Part shown: one piece after another, positions 17,957-26,988 of the stretch | Position numbering within the stretch: position 1 is the first letter of the stretch | Layout of the letters: every line of letters starts with the position of its first letter | Notes under the pieces: generated by a model | Told to the model about the DNA's origin: nothing | The model's database searches: none | What the model saw: only the letters and a program-made list of their open reading frames with translations | Made by a program: the position numbers and the translations under genes | Assembly (NCBI RefSeq): GCF_000703045.1 | Contig: NZ_JNLJ01000005.1 | Location: 473,023-537,022 of the forward strand | Reading direction: 5' to 3' | Origin: Persephonella sp. IF05-L8 | GTDB taxonomy: Bacteria; Aquificota; Aquificia; Aquificales; Hydrogenothermaceae | DNA length: 64,000 nt

Positions 17957-18634
17957 TTGGAAGGTATAAAACTGATTGCTCCTTCTATTTTGTCTGCAGA
18001 TTTTGCGAGGCTCGGAGAAGAAATAAAAACCGTTGAGCAGGCAGGGGCAGACATCATTCATCTGGATATAATGGATGGTAGATACGTTCCTAATATAACA
18101 ATCGGTATTCCGGTAGTTGAAAGTTTGAGACCTTTAACTGACCTTCCTTTTGATGCCCATCTTATGATTGTTGAACCGGAAAAATATGTTCCTGATTTTA
18201 TAAAAGCCGGCTGTAATATGATTTCTTTCCATATGGATGCCTGCATACATTCCCATAGGCTTGTTGATTACATAAAATCGCAGGGAGTTAAGGCAGGCGT
18301 TGTTCTTAACCCTGCAACCCCTGTAAATACGCTGGAAGAGATTATCCATTTTGTAGATTATGTCTTAGTTATGTCAGTTAACCCTGGGTTTGGAGGGCAG
18401 AGATTTATCCCTGAAACACTCCACAAAATTAGGAAACTGAGAAGATTGATGGAAGAAACAGGAAGAACGGATATATTAATTGAGATAGATGGTGGAATTA
18501 AAGAAAGTAATATCTCCCAGGTTTCTGCAGAAGGTGTTAATATCTTTGTTGCAGGCAGCTCTATATTTAAAGCCGAAGACCCTGTACAGGCAGTCAAGAA
18601 CCTGAAACAAAAAGCAATTTCTGTTGAGGTTTAA
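17957..18634 (+). CDS. rpe: ribulose-phosphate 3-epimerase
   Basis: Interconverts ribulose-5-phosphate and xylulose-5-phosphate in the pentose phosphate pathway. 225 residues of TIM barrel: APSILSADFARLGEE near residue 8, HLDIMDGRYVPNIT near 33, FDAHLMI near 66, VNPGFGGQRF near 140 and EIDGGI near 175, giving the metal-binding His and Asp set. Start is a TTG with AAGGAGG at 17944-17950. A TGCTAATAT extended -10 at 17918-17926 is a likely promoter. It heads the rpe-def-lgt-folC cluster. Confidence 0.96.
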   Translation: MEGIKLIAPSILSADFARLGEEIKTVEQAGADIIHLDIMDGRYVPNITIGIPVVESLRPLTDLPFDAHLMIVEPEKYVPDFIKAGCNMISFHMDACIHSHRLVDYIKSQGVKAGVVLNPATPVNTLEEIIHFVDYVLVMSVNPGFGGQRFIPETLHKIRKLRRLMEETGRTDILIEIDGGIKESNISQVSAEGVNIFVAGSSIFKAEDPVQAVKNLKQKAISVEV

Positions 18635-18636
18635 AA

Positions 18637-19179
18637 ATGTATGAGATAAGAACATGGCCAGACAAGATACTTAAACAAAAGATGAAAGAAGTTGATTTTT
18701 TTGGCTCCGAGAAGCTGAAAGAGTATATTGATGTAATGTTCCAAAAAATGTATGAACATGAAGGTGTTGGCCTTGCAGCAAACCAGATAGGTATTCCATA
18801 TCAAATCATAGTTCTGGATACCACACCACGAGAAGAAAACGGAGAAGAAAATGAAGAAAAGAGAGAGGGAATAAAACTTGCCCTTATAAATCCCAAAATA
18901 GTCCATAAAGAAGGTGAAATTGAATCAACAGAAGGGTGTCTTAGCTTCCCAGGAGTACAAATCACTATTCCAAGAGCACAAAAAGTAGTTGTTGAAGCAA
19001 AAGATATGGAAGGAAAAGATATTCAGATAGATGCAGAGGATTTTCTTGCCGTAGTTTTACAACATGAGATTGACCATATAAATGGAATTCCTTTTATAAA
19101 GTATCTTTCACCTGTAAAAAGAAAATTAACACTTGAAAAATATATGAAAAAGAAAAAAGAACTTGCCAAATCAAAATAA
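18637..19179 (+). CDS. def: peptide deformylase
   Basis: Removes the N-terminal formyl group from nascent proteins. All three motifs are present in 180 residues: GVGLAANQIG at 43-52, EGCLS near 106 (metal-binding Cys) and QHEIDHING near 145 (metal-binding His pair with catalytic Glu). An acidic insert (REENGEENEEKREG) between strands at about 65-78 is longer than in most type 1 enzymes. Only two bases separate it from rpe, so the two are probably translationally linked. Confidence 0.97.
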   Translation: MYEIRTWPDKILKQKMKEVDFFGSEKLKEYIDVMFQKMYEHEGVGLAANQIGIPYQIIVLDTTPREENGEENEEKREGIKLALINPKIVHKEGEIESTEGCLSFPGVQITIPRAQKVVVEAKDMEGKDIQIDAEDFLAVVLQHEIDHINGIPFIKYLSPVKRKLTLEKYMKKKKELAKSK

Positions 19180-19209
19180 GACAACAGACTGTCTTAGAAA
19201 GGAGAAGAA

Positions 19210-19992
19210 ATGTTTCCTGATTTAATAAAAATAGGCGATTTCACAATTCATACCTATGGTGTAATGGTTGCCATAGGTCTTATAGTTTCTTATTTCACAG
19301 CCATTCATTTTGGCAAAAAAGAAGGAATTGAAGCCAAAAAAATAGAAAATCTCTTTATATACACTGTATTAGGTGGAATAGTTGGTGCAAGAATTGCATA
19401 TATCATTGAACACCATGACCAGTTTCACTCCTTTATGGATTACATTGCTGTCTGGAAAGGTGGGATAGATTGGTTTGGTGGTTTTATAGGTGGTGCAATT
19501 GTTCTTTTATTTTTACTAAAAAAATATAATGTTCCTATCCTAAAAATAGCTGATGTTGCTGGAATATCCATCATAATCGGTCATGCCTTTGGCAGAATAG
19601 GTTGCACATGTGCAGGATGCTGTTATGGAAAGCCAGTTCCAGAAAACTCTCCATTCAAAGACTTTGCTATTACATTTCCACATCATCCTGATAGTTCTGC
19701 TCCTGCAGGAATACCTCTATATCCTACCCAACCGGCTGAGGCTATCGGGAATTTTATTATTTTTGGTCTCTTATTTTTTGCTTATAGGAAAAAAATATTT
19801 GATGGGGAAATTTTCGGACTTTATCTAATTTTATATGGATTTGAAAGATTTTTACTGGAATTCTGGAGAGGCGTTACTCCACCACTGCCTATTGGTTTAA
19901 CATGGAACCAGGTTGTTGCTCTTGGTATGGTAACTGTAGGAATAATAATCCTTGGTTATGGTTTTTTAAAAAGAAAAAATGAAGCTGTATAA
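19210..19992 (+). CDS. lgt: prolipoprotein diacylglyceryl transferase
   Basis: Transfers diacylglycerol from phosphatidylglycerol to the lipobox cysteine of prolipoproteins in the inner membrane. 260 residues with about seven spans; IHTYGVMVAIGLIVSY near the N-terminus, GGIVGARIAYII with the conserved Arg near residue 62, HAFGRIGCTCAGCCYG near 128 and YGFERFLLEFWRG near 213. The segment after HAFGRIG is cysteine-rich in place of the GNFIN seen in E. coli, a variant known elsewhere. GGAGAAG precedes the ATG. The 3' end overlaps folC by 14 bases. Confidence 0.95.
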   Translation: MFPDLIKIGDFTIHTYGVMVAIGLIVSYFTAIHFGKKEGIEAKKIENLFIYTVLGGIVGARIAYIIEHHDQFHSFMDYIAVWKGGIDWFGGFIGGAIVLLFLLKKYNVPILKIADVAGISIIIGHAFGRIGCTCAGCCYGKPVPENSPFKDFAITFPHHPDSSAPAGIPLYPTQPAEAIGNFIIFGLLFFAYRKKIFDGEIFGLYLILYGFERFLLEFWRGVTPPLPIGLTWNQVVALGMVTVGIIILGYGFLKRKNEAV

Positions 19993-21199
19993 ATTATTCA
20001 ATAAAAAAGTTTTTAATATAGAGCCAGGGCTGGAAAGAATAAAGGCAGCCCTTGAAGAAATTGGAAATCCCCATCAGGACTATCCGTCTATCTTAATCTC
20101 AGGAACAAACGGAAAAGGTTCAACAGCAGCATTTTTGGAAAGTATATTAAGACATCACAGCTTAAAAACAGGAATGTTTACCTCTCCACATCTTGTTGAA
20201 GAAAATGAAAGATGGCAGATAAATCGGCATAATATATCGGATGATAGGCTTGAGAAGTATATAAGACAGCTAAATCCTGTTATTGAAAAACACAATCTTA
20301 CATATTTTGAGGCGTCCACATTACTGGCCTTCAAATATTTTTCAGATGAAAAAATTGATATTGCTGTTCTGGAAGTTGGTCTGGGAGGTAGATGGGATGC
20401 AACCAATGTGGTATATCCAGAAGTATCTGTTATAACAAATGTATCTTTAGACCACACACATCTACTTGGGGATACCATATCAAAAATAGCTTCAGAGAAG
20501 CTTGGAATTGCCCGTAAAGACAGACCCCTTATAATAGGCACTGAGCAGCTGGATTTAATTACTCAGGCTATTATGAAGGGAATTAGAGAAATCTATCACT
20601 ACCCTATGGGATATACATTTAAGGACAAAGGAAATAGCATTGATTATATGTTTCAGGATATTGTCATTAAGGATATTAAGCCTTCACTCCTTGGAAAAAG
20701 GCAATTTTTTAATCTTTCTGCTGCTATAACTGCATTTATACTTTTTGCCAGAAGAAATAGTATAAAGATTGATACTGATTTAATTAGGGAAGCTGCAGAA
20801 AATACATATCTACCTGGCAGAATGCAAATTATATCAGAAAATCCAGTAATAATTCTTGATGGTGCCCATAATGAAGAAGCTATTGTGGAAACATTTAGGG
20901 AAGTTTCTCAGTTGTTCCCAGATAAAAAAATTATTACTATTTACAGCGGAATGAAAGATAAAGAATGGAAAAAAATCCTGAATTTAATCAGATATAAATC
21001 TGCTGAAACTATTGTTACCAAAATTCCAGTATCACGGAGTATAACCCAAAAAGAAATCAAGGACATAGAAGGGGTTCGGTTTTATCCTGAAATAGACAAA
21101 GCCATAGAAAAAGTTAGAAATACTGCAGACAAGAACTCTATAATCCTTATCACAGGCTCTCTTTACCTTGTAGGGGAAGTGTTAAAGAAATTTAAATAA
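19979..21199 (+). CDS. folC: folylpolyglutamate synthase/dihydrofolate synthase
   Basis: 406-residue Mur-ligase-family enzyme that adds glutamate to dihydropteroate and folates. P-loop SGTNGKGSTAAF near residue 41, FTSPHLVEENERWQ near 72, LEVGLGGRWDATNV near 130 and LPGRMQI / LDGAHNEEA near 275-300 define the family. It starts inside lgt (14-base overlap) without a strong Shine-Dalgarno, so translation may depend on ribosomes finishing lgt. It ends the rpe-def-lgt-folC unit. Confidence 0.94.
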   Translation: MKLYKLFNKKVFNIEPGLERIKAALEEIGNPHQDYPSILISGTNGKGSTAAFLESILRHHSLKTGMFTSPHLVEENERWQINRHNISDDRLEKYIRQLNPVIEKHNLTYFEASTLLAFKYFSDEKIDIAVLEVGLGGRWDATNVVYPEVSVITNVSLDHTHLLGDTISKIASEKLGIARKDRPLIIGTEQLDLITQAIMKGIREIYHYPMGYTFKDKGNSIDYMFQDIVIKDIKPSLLGKRQFFNLSAAITAFILFARRNSIKIDTDLIREAAENTYLPGRMQIISENPVIILDGAHNEEAIVETFREVSQLFPDKKIITIYSGMKDKEWKKILNLIRYKSAETIVTKIPVSRSITQKEIKDIEGVRFYPEIDKAIEKVRNTADKNSIILITGSLYLVGEVLKKFK

Positions 21200-21203
21200 G
21201 TTA

Positions 21204-21230
21204 TTGACAAAAAATATGAAATCCTATAGT
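21204..21230 (+). promoter_or_regulatory. promoter of the toxin-antitoxin-like pair
   Basis: TTGACA at 21204-21209 and TATAGT at 21225-21230 with a 15-base spacer, directly before the two-gene unit at 21253. Confidence 0.6.
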
Positions 21231-21252
21231 TTTTACCTAAGGAGGTTTTTAT

Positions 21253-21624
21253 ATGAGTATTTTATCTAATGATTTATCTTCAGAAGTATATAGTTTAATT
21301 GAAAAAGTAAAAGAGGCTATATATAAACTTCACAGCTTTTATGAAAAAGATAAAGATGAGGACTTATTAGAAGTAAGGATTTTAGAAATATTCAATAGAT
21401 TGCCTCGAGCTAAAAATATACTTAAAACTATAATGATAGAAGCTATAGAAGACACAGATATTCCAGAAAGAAACAAACATATACTAAAAGAAATAATAGA
21501 AGAGGCCTATCTTACTTCAAAAATCCAAGAAAAGCTTAGAAACAATACAGAAATTGGGGAGTTAATGGAGGGGATTATAGATAAATGCAAGTCTACGAAT
21601 GTAAAAAATTCACCACAGATTTAA
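21253..21624 (+). CDS. putative antitoxin partner, 123 aa, unrecognised family
   Basis: A soluble, acidic, helical protein of 123 residues with AAGGAGG upstream of the ATG. I see none of the usual antitoxin DNA-binding folds (RHH, HTH, AbrB, Phd). The assignment as antitoxin rests on gene order: the next gene overlaps it by 40 bases and encodes a RelE-like toxin. Much of it is predicted helix (EVYSLIEKVKEAIYKLHSF; NKHILKEIIEEAYLTSKIQ). It could wrap the toxin without binding DNA itself. Confidence 0.6.
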   Translation: MSILSNDLSSEVYSLIEKVKEAIYKLHSFYEKDKDEDLLEVRILEIFNRLPRAKNILKTIMIEAIEDTDIPERNKHILKEIIEEAYLTSKIQEKLRNNTEIGELMEGIIDKCKSTNVKNSPQI

Positions 21625-21929
21625 AACATTTGCAGAAAAAATGTAAGAATCAAAATCTTAGAGAAAAAATAAAAAGTGAAATTAAAGATATACTAAAAAC
21701 TCAAAAAGTTGAAAACATAAAACCTATTCTTTATAGATACAAAGACCTGATTATATTTAAAACAAGGATTGAGGGTTGTTATAAAGGAAAACGAGGAGGA
21801 TATAGATTAATTTGGGCTTTTTCTTCCATGAGAGATACGGTTCTATTAATTCGGATTTATGCGAAATCAGAAATATCAAATATTTTAAACGAACAACTTT
21901 GGGATGATTTGATAGATTGTTTAGATTAA
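21585..21929 (+). CDS. RelE/YafQ-like mRNA interferase toxin
   Basis: 114 residues with the RelE pattern: an N-terminal helix pair rich in Lys (KKFTTDLKHLQKKC, LREKIKSEIKDILK), then strands with LYRYKDLIIFKTRIEG, KGKRGGYRLIWAF and DTVLLIRIYAKSE. The R-GGYRLIW strand and the following I-R-I-Y-A-K-S-E strand correspond to the RelE core that cuts mRNA in the ribosomal A site. The ATG lies 40 bases inside the upstream gene with GGAGGGG 13 bases before it. It converges on dnaA with 12 bases between stops. Confidence 0.75.
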   Translation: MQVYECKKFTTDLKHLQKKCKNQNLREKIKSEIKDILKTQKVENIKPILYRYKDLIIFKTRIEGCYKGKRGGYRLIWAFSSMRDTVLLIRIYAKSEISNILNEQLWDDLIDCLD

Positions 21930-21941
21930 AAAAATATTTAC

Positions 21942-23261
21942 CTATGACGTAAGAATTTTATCCCTTAAAAACTCAACTGTTAATTTAAATTTTCTATCTT
22001 TTTCCATTGTTTTCTCAACTTTATCAATCGCGTTTATTACTGTGGTGTGGTCTTTTTTCTTGAAGGCTTTGGAAATTTCGTTTAGCGACTTATCTGTAAG
22101 ATATCTTGACAGATACATTGCTATCTGACGTGCCATTGCAACCTTCTTTTTACGGGAATTGCCTAAAATCTCGTTTATATTTACCCCAAAGTAATTGGCA
22201 ACTTCCTGCTGTATTTTCTGAATTGAAAGGGAAACTTCCATCTCTTTTATCTCAAATAAGTCTTTTAGAACTTCCCTTGCCATATCCAGTGTTATTGTCC
22301 TTCCCATCAGGTCGCTATAGGCTTTCAGTTTGTTCAGTGAACCTTCCAGCTCCCTAACATTTGAATTTATTGTTTTTGCTATCAACAGAGATACATCCGA
22401 AGGTAAATAAATTCCCATTTCCTTAGATTTTTTTCTCAGGATAGATAGCTTTGTTTGCAGGTCAGGGGCTTTTACCTCAACGACCAGACCGCTGGCAAAT
22501 CTGCTTCTTAGCCTTTCCTGTAATCCTTTTAGATTTTTAGGTGGAGTATCAGAGGATAAAATAACCTGTTTTCCTATAAGATGAAGGGCATTAAATATAT
22601 GGTATAACTCTATCTGTGTCCTTTCTTTTCCCTGTAAAAACTGAACATCATCAATCAACAGAAGGTCAACATCTTTGTATCTTTTTCTAAACTCAAGGAT
22701 TGAACCGTTTCTAAGGTAATAGATAAGTTCAGACATAAATGTGTCTGCTGTTGTATAAATGATATTTGCTTTTGGATTTTTTGATAAAACCTGATGGGCT
22801 GTTGCGTGTAAAAGGTGAGTTTTACCAAGTCCTACACCACCGTATATAAATAAAGGATTATAAAGACTTCCAAGATTTTCTGCTACAGCAATGCAGGCCT
22901 GATATGCAATTTTATTGCAGTTTCCTATAATTAGATTTGAGAATGTGAATTTAGGATTGAGATTTGTCAGTCGGTAGGGAGTTTTTCTTTCCTGTTTTAC
23001 TATTTCAACTTCTTTTTCTATTTCTTCTTCATCTTCTGATATCACATGAACTTCCAGATTTTCTCCCAGAAGGTCTATTGCATACTCTTTAATCTGGGTC
23101 AGGAAATTACTCTCAAGCCATTCTTTATAAACAATATCTGGGGTTGAGATATATAAATGTCCGTTTTTATATTCTGCTTTCTCTACACCTTTAAGCAGAC
23201 TGAGGGTGGAACGGTCAACCTGCTTAGACATAGAAGAAAGAATGCTACCCCAGACGTCCAA
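21942..23261 (-). CDS. dnaA: chromosomal replication initiator DnaA
   Basis: 439 residues. Domain I starts with a W (MDVWGSILSSM), domain III has Walker A YGGVGLGKTHLLHA near residue 140, Walker B LLLIDDVQFLQGKERTQ near 200 and the sensor 2 arginine segment NVREL; domain IV ends with the DNA-binding signature KKDHTTVINAIDKV near residue 410. The start is TTG at 23261 with GAGGGGG upstream. Its start codon and ribosome-binding site lie inside an inverted repeat that also reaches a TATAAT element, pointing to autoregulation. It is divergent from dnaG. Confidence 0.98.
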   Translation of the reverse strand: MDVWGSILSSMSKQVDRSTLSLLKGVEKAEYKNGHLYISTPDIVYKEWLESNFLTQIKEYAIDLLGENLEVHVISEDEEEIEKEVEIVKQERKTPYRLTNLNPKFTFSNLIIGNCNKIAYQACIAVAENLGSLYNPLFIYGGVGLGKTHLLHATAHQVLSKNPKANIIYTTADTFMSELIYYLRNGSILEFRKRYKDVDLLLIDDVQFLQGKERTQIELYHIFNALHLIGKQVILSSDTPPKNLKGLQERLRSRFASGLVVEVKAPDLQTKLSILRKKSKEMGIYLPSDVSLLIAKTINSNVRELEGSLNKLKAYSDLMGRTITLDMAREVLKDLFEIKEMEVSLSIQKIQQEVANYFGVNINEILGNSRKKKVAMARQIAMYLSRYLTDKSLNEISKAFKKKDHTTVINAIDKVEKTMEKDRKFKLTVEFLRDKILTS

Positions 23262-23295
23262 TAGATACCCCCTCTAATACTTGTGGGTATCTATT
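23260..23295 (-). promoter_or_regulatory. inverted repeat spanning dnaA start, ribosome-binding site and -10
   Basis: AATAGATACCC (23260-23270) and GGGTATCTATT (23285-23295) are perfect 11-base complements with a 14-base spacer. The first arm includes the TTG start, the spacer edge contains the GAGGGGG site, and the second arm overlaps a minus-strand TATAAT at 23293-23298. It may be an operator or an mRNA hairpin that hides the start. Confidence 0.65.
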
Positions 23296-23607
23296 ATAGA
23301 AAGATTTTTGGTGAAAATATAAATAAAAAATTTTTTTGAAAAATTTAAAATTTGTGATAAAATCCTGTGTATTTAAGGTGTCTATAAAGCCTATATTAAG
23401 CTGCTTTTATTACTACTAAGAAAAAATTTTTCTACTAATTTCAACTCCTTACATTTTTCATTTTGTATTTTTTCGTCATGAGTTATCAACTTCTTAAACT
23501 GTAATTTAAATCATAAAAAAACTTTTAATTCAGCATATAAAATTGCTTTTAAAAAATTTTTATTTAAATTTATCTGAGGATTAATTTCCTATAATTTAGA
23601 GGGATAG
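23296..23607. other. AT-rich dnaA-dnaG intergenic region, candidate oriC
   Basis: No gene is seen in the 346 bases between the divergent dnaA and dnaG starts. The sequence is extremely AT-rich with long A/T runs, as expected of an unwinding region. On the minus strand TAG-TAG-TAA-TAA triplets at about 23408-23419 resemble the DnaA-trio element, and a second TTAGTAG lies 19 bases away (23432-23438). Good TTATCCACA boxes are absent; the nearest are TTATCAACT in the middle and ATACCCACA at the dnaA end. Confidence 0.4.
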
Positions 23608-25248
23608 ATGGCAATAAGCCAGGAAACTGTTGAAGAAGTTCTTAGAGTAGCCAATGTATATGATGTGATATCAGAATATATACCACTTGAAAAAGCAGGT
23701 TCATCTTATAAAGCATTATGTCCTTTTCATACAGAAAAAACACCATCCTTTATGGTTTCACCCCAGAAAAATATATTTAAATGCTTTGGTTGTGGAAAAA
23801 GTGGTTCAGCAATAACATTTTTAATGGAGTATGAGGGAATATCCTTCGGTGAAGCAGTTATAAAACTGGCAGAAAAGTATAATATTCCTGTTAAGTTTAC
23901 AAAAGAGGACAAATCATTTCAGGAAAAAAATAAACTTTTTCAGATAACACAGAAAATAGTAGAGTTTTATCAAGAACAGCTTAAAAAAAGTTCAGAAGCT
24001 AAAAACTATCTAAAAAAAAGAGGCCTTTTACCTTCCACAATAGAAGCCTTTGAAATAGGTTTTTCTCCGTTTGAAAGCAATGCATTAAAGCAGTTTATAC
24101 AGAAGGAAAATATATCTATTGAGGAGCTTCAGAGAATAGGGCTAATTACTATAAAAGAAAATGGGGATTTTAGTGATAAATTTGCAGGAAGGATAATTTT
24201 CCCGATAAAAGACCATAGAGGAAGAACTGTAGCTTTCGGTGGCAGGGCAATATCAGATAATAAATCCCCAAAATACATAAACTCCCCTGAAACAGAAATC
24301 TATTCAAAAAGCAAAGTTTTATACGGTCTTTATCAGGCAAAAGATGCTCTAAGGGAGAAAAAAGAGGCAATTATTGTTGAGGGTTATTTAGACCTGATTT
24401 CACTGTATCAGGTGGGAATTAAAAATGTTGTTGCCACACTTGGAACAGCAATGACACCGGAACATGGGAAACTGTTGTCTAAGTTTGTAAACAGGGCGAT
24501 ACTAATGTTTGATGCTGATACTGCAGGAAAAAAAGCTGCCATAAGGGCTGCAAAGGTATTACTTCCATACAGAATAGAGGTTTATTACTGCCCTATAGAA
24601 AAAGGAAAAGACCCTGATGAACTGGCAAAAGAAGGAAGTCAGGCGGTAATAAATCAACTCCGAAAATCTCAGGATTTTCTGTTATTTTTACTTGACAGGC
24701 TTCAGACACAAAAAGATTTGAAAAAAAGAAAAGAAATCATAGATTTATATCTGGATATTTTATCCTATATACCAGATAAACATATTCAGGGAATATATCT
24801 AAAGGAGCTTTCTGCAGTAGCAGGTATTCCTGTGGAACTACTTGAAGTTAAAGAAAGGGAACTTAATATTAAAGAGGAAGAAATTAATAGCTTTCAGGAT
24901 TTACCTTTAAATGAAAAGTTGATACTAAAAGGTTTATTGCTATTCCGAGATGATATATTGAGAGAGTTCAATCAGTTTGATAAAATAAATGGTTCTGCAT
25001 ACTTTATGTATCTTATTAATGAATTTATAAATGGTGGAGAATTAGAGGAGTTGGAAGAAATTAAAAATTTTGACATACCTGTTTCACCAAAAGATACTAT
25101 AGAGGCTTTAAATCTCCTCCACAAAAACTGGCTTAAACAACAGGCAGAAATTGATGCCACATTTCTTTCAAATCTTGATGATGCAGTTCTTCAAAAAATA
25201 TTAGAGACAAAAAAATCCTTATATACAGGAGGAAGAAAGCAAAAATGA
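23608..25248 (+). CDS. dnaG: DNA primase
   Basis: 546 residues. The N-terminal zinc-binding domain has Cys38, His41, Cys59 and Cys62 in the pattern CPFH-x17-CFGC. The catalytic core has GFSPFES, GRIIFPI and the TOPRIM motifs IVEGYLDLI near residue 255 and [10 protein letters not shown] near 300. The C-terminal DnaB-binding region is comparatively short. DnaG makes the RNA primers for replication. AGAGGGA precedes the ATG. It overlaps rpoD by four bases, reproducing the dnaG-rpoD part of the classic macromolecular synthesis operon. Confidence 0.97.
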   Translation: MAISQETVEEVLRVANVYDVISEYIPLEKAGSSYKALCPFHTEKTPSFMVSPQKNIFKCFGCGKSGSAITFLMEYEGISFGEAVIKLAEKYNIPVKFTKEDKSFQEKNKLFQITQKIVEFYQEQLKKSSEAKNYLKKRGLLPSTIEAFEIGFSPFESNALKQFIQKENISIEELQRIGLITIKENGDFSDKFAGRIIFPIKDHRGRTVAFGGRAISDNKSPKYINSPETEIYSKSKVLYGLYQAKDALREKKEAIIVEGYLDLISLYQVGIKNVVATLGTAMTPEHGKLLSKFVNRAILMFDADTAGKKAAIRAAKVLLPYRIEVYYCPIEKGKDPDELAKEGSQAVINQLRKSQDFLLFLLDRLQTQKDLKKRKEIIDLYLDILSYIPDKHIQGIYLKELSAVAGIPVELLEVKERELNIKEEEINSFQDLPLNEKLILKGLLLFRDDILREFNQFDKINGSAYFMYLINEFINGGELEELEEIKNFDIPVSPKDTIEALNLLHKNWLKQQAEIDATFLSNLDDAVLQKILETKKSLYTGGRKQK

Positions 25249-26978
25249 TGATGCATGAAAGAGATGATGTCCAAAAACTCATCATCCTTGCAAAAGAAAA
25301 AGGCTACATCACCTATCAGGAACTCTCTGAAACAATTGACGAAGACCTCCTGATGTCAGAAGATGAACTGGAGCAGCTTATTGAGTATCTTAATGAGCTT
25401 AATATTGATGTTGTAGAAGAAGGAAAACCTGAAGAATTTTCTGGAGAGTCAGACCACCTTGGTATTAATCTTTCTGATGACGCATGGTCAAAAACCGATG
25501 ACCCTGTAAAACTTTATCTTAAAGAAATGGGTAAAATCCCCCTTCTGACAAGACAAGAAGAAATAATGCTCGCTAAAGAGATTGAAAGAGGTAGAAAAAA
25601 GGTTTTCAGGGGACTGCTTAGAACATCGTTCCTTGCAGAAAGACTTCTTGATGAATGGGCAAAAATAGCTGAAGGAAAAATGAAAGTAAAAGACCTGATA
25701 AACATAGAAACAAATAATGATATGGAAGAGGATACAGAAGAAGCTGAAGTGATGGATGCAATCACACAGGAGTTTATTGCAAAAGGTCTAAAACTTGCTG
25801 AGATGTACAGGGAACTTAGAGACCTTGAGAAAGCAATCATAGAAGACCCTGATAATGAAGAACTGAAAAAGGAATTTATCAAAAAACATGCAAAGGTAAA
25901 CAGATTTATCAAAAGTCTGAATATCAAGTTCACAAAATTAGACAAGATAGCTGATGAGCTTAAAGAGCTGTATATGAAACTCAAAAGGAAGGAAAAAGAC
26001 CTTAACAAAAGAATTAGAAAACTCCAGAAGATAGACCCTGATGTTGAAAAGCTCCTAAAAGGTGATTATAACGACCCTGAAATACTGAAAAAGATAGAAG
26101 AAAATGGACTTTCATTTGGTAGATTTGAAATTCTCAGAACAGAAACCCTCAGACTTCAGGAAGAAATAGAAGAGCTTAGAGAAAAGATAGGAACCGTTCC
26201 AACAGAGTTTGAACATGTTATAAATATCATACAGGAAGGAAGGAAAGAGGTTAACGAAACAAAACAAAAGATTGTTCAGTCCAACCTGAGACTTGTTGTT
26301 TCTATTGCTAAAAAATACACAAACAGAGGTCTTCAATTCCTTGATTTAATTCAGGAAGGAAATATTGGACTTATGAAAGCTGTTGATAAATTTGATTACA
26401 AAAAAGGATATAAATTCTCCACTTATGCAACATGGTGGATTAGACAGGCAATAACAAGGGCAATTGCAGACCAGGCAAGAACAATAAGAATACCTGTTCA
26501 TATGATAGAAACAATTAACAAGCTGGTGAGAGTATCACGTTCTATGGTTCAGGAGCTTGGTAGAGAGCCAACTCCAGAAGAAATCGCTAAAAAAGTTGGA
26601 ATGCCTGCTGAAAAGGTGAGAAAAATCCTCAGAACATCTCAGGAGCCTATCTCACTTGAAACTCCAATTGGTGATGATGACGAATCACATCTGGGAGACT
26701 TTATTGAAGACAAAACCGTTCTCTCCCCAGAACAACATGTTCTCAGACAGGCTCTCAGACAGCAGCTTGAAGAAGTTCTTTCTACACTTTCAGAAAGGGA
26801 AGAACAGGTTCTCAGATACAGATTTGGTCTTGAAGATGATACAGAATACACATTAGAGCAGGTTGGTAAAAAATTCGGTGTAACAAGAGAAAGAATTAGA
26901 CAGATAGAAGCAAAAGCTTTAAGAAAACTCAGACATCCACACAGAGCAAAATATCTCAGACCTTTCTGTGAAGATTAA
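25245..26978 (+). CDS. rpoD: RNA polymerase primary sigma factor (sigma-70)
   Basis: 577 residues. Region 1.1 covers about 1-70, region 1.2 starts at [17 protein letters not shown] near 85, followed by a long charged non-conserved helical insert (about 140-340). Regions 2.1-2.4 include [15 protein letters not shown] near residue 387 and region 4.2 is the helix-turn-helix [20 protein letters not shown] near residue 541. It directs RNA polymerase to -35/-10 promoters, consistent with the TTGACA/TATAAT-like elements seen in the window. The start overlaps the dnaG stop. Three ATG codons in a row leave the exact first residue open. Confidence 0.97.
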   Translation: MMMHERDDVQKLIILAKEKGYITYQELSETIDEDLLMSEDELEQLIEYLNELNIDVVEEGKPEEFSGESDHLGINLSDDAWSKTDDPVKLYLKEMGKIPLLTRQEEIMLAKEIERGRKKVFRGLLRTSFLAERLLDEWAKIAEGKMKVKDLINIETNNDMEEDTEEAEVMDAITQEFIAKGLKLAEMYRELRDLEKAIIEDPDNEELKKEFIKKHAKVNRFIKSLNIKFTKLDKIADELKELYMKLKRKEKDLNKRIRKLQKIDPDVEKLLKGDYNDPEILKKIEENGLSFGRFEILRTETLRLQEEIEELREKIGTVPTEFEHVINIIQEGRKEVNETKQKIVQSNLRLVVSIAKKYTNRGLQFLDLIQEGNIGLMKAVDKFDYKKGYKFSTYATWWIRQAITRAIADQARTIRIPVHMIETINKLVRVSRSMVQELGREPTPEEIAKKVGMPAEKVRKILRTSQEPISLETPIGDDDESHLGDFIEDKTVLSPEQHVLRQALRQQLEEVLSTLSEREEQVLRYRFGLEDDTEYTLEQVGKKFGVTRERIRQIEAKALRKLRHPHRAKYLRPFCED

Positions 26979-26988
26979 AAGGTGATAC

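Noticed and set aside
23590-23607. TATAAT at 23590 as the dnaG promoter
   Set aside because: It would place the transcription start only a few bases before the ATG and inside the ribosome-binding site, so it is more likely chance in AT-rich DNA.
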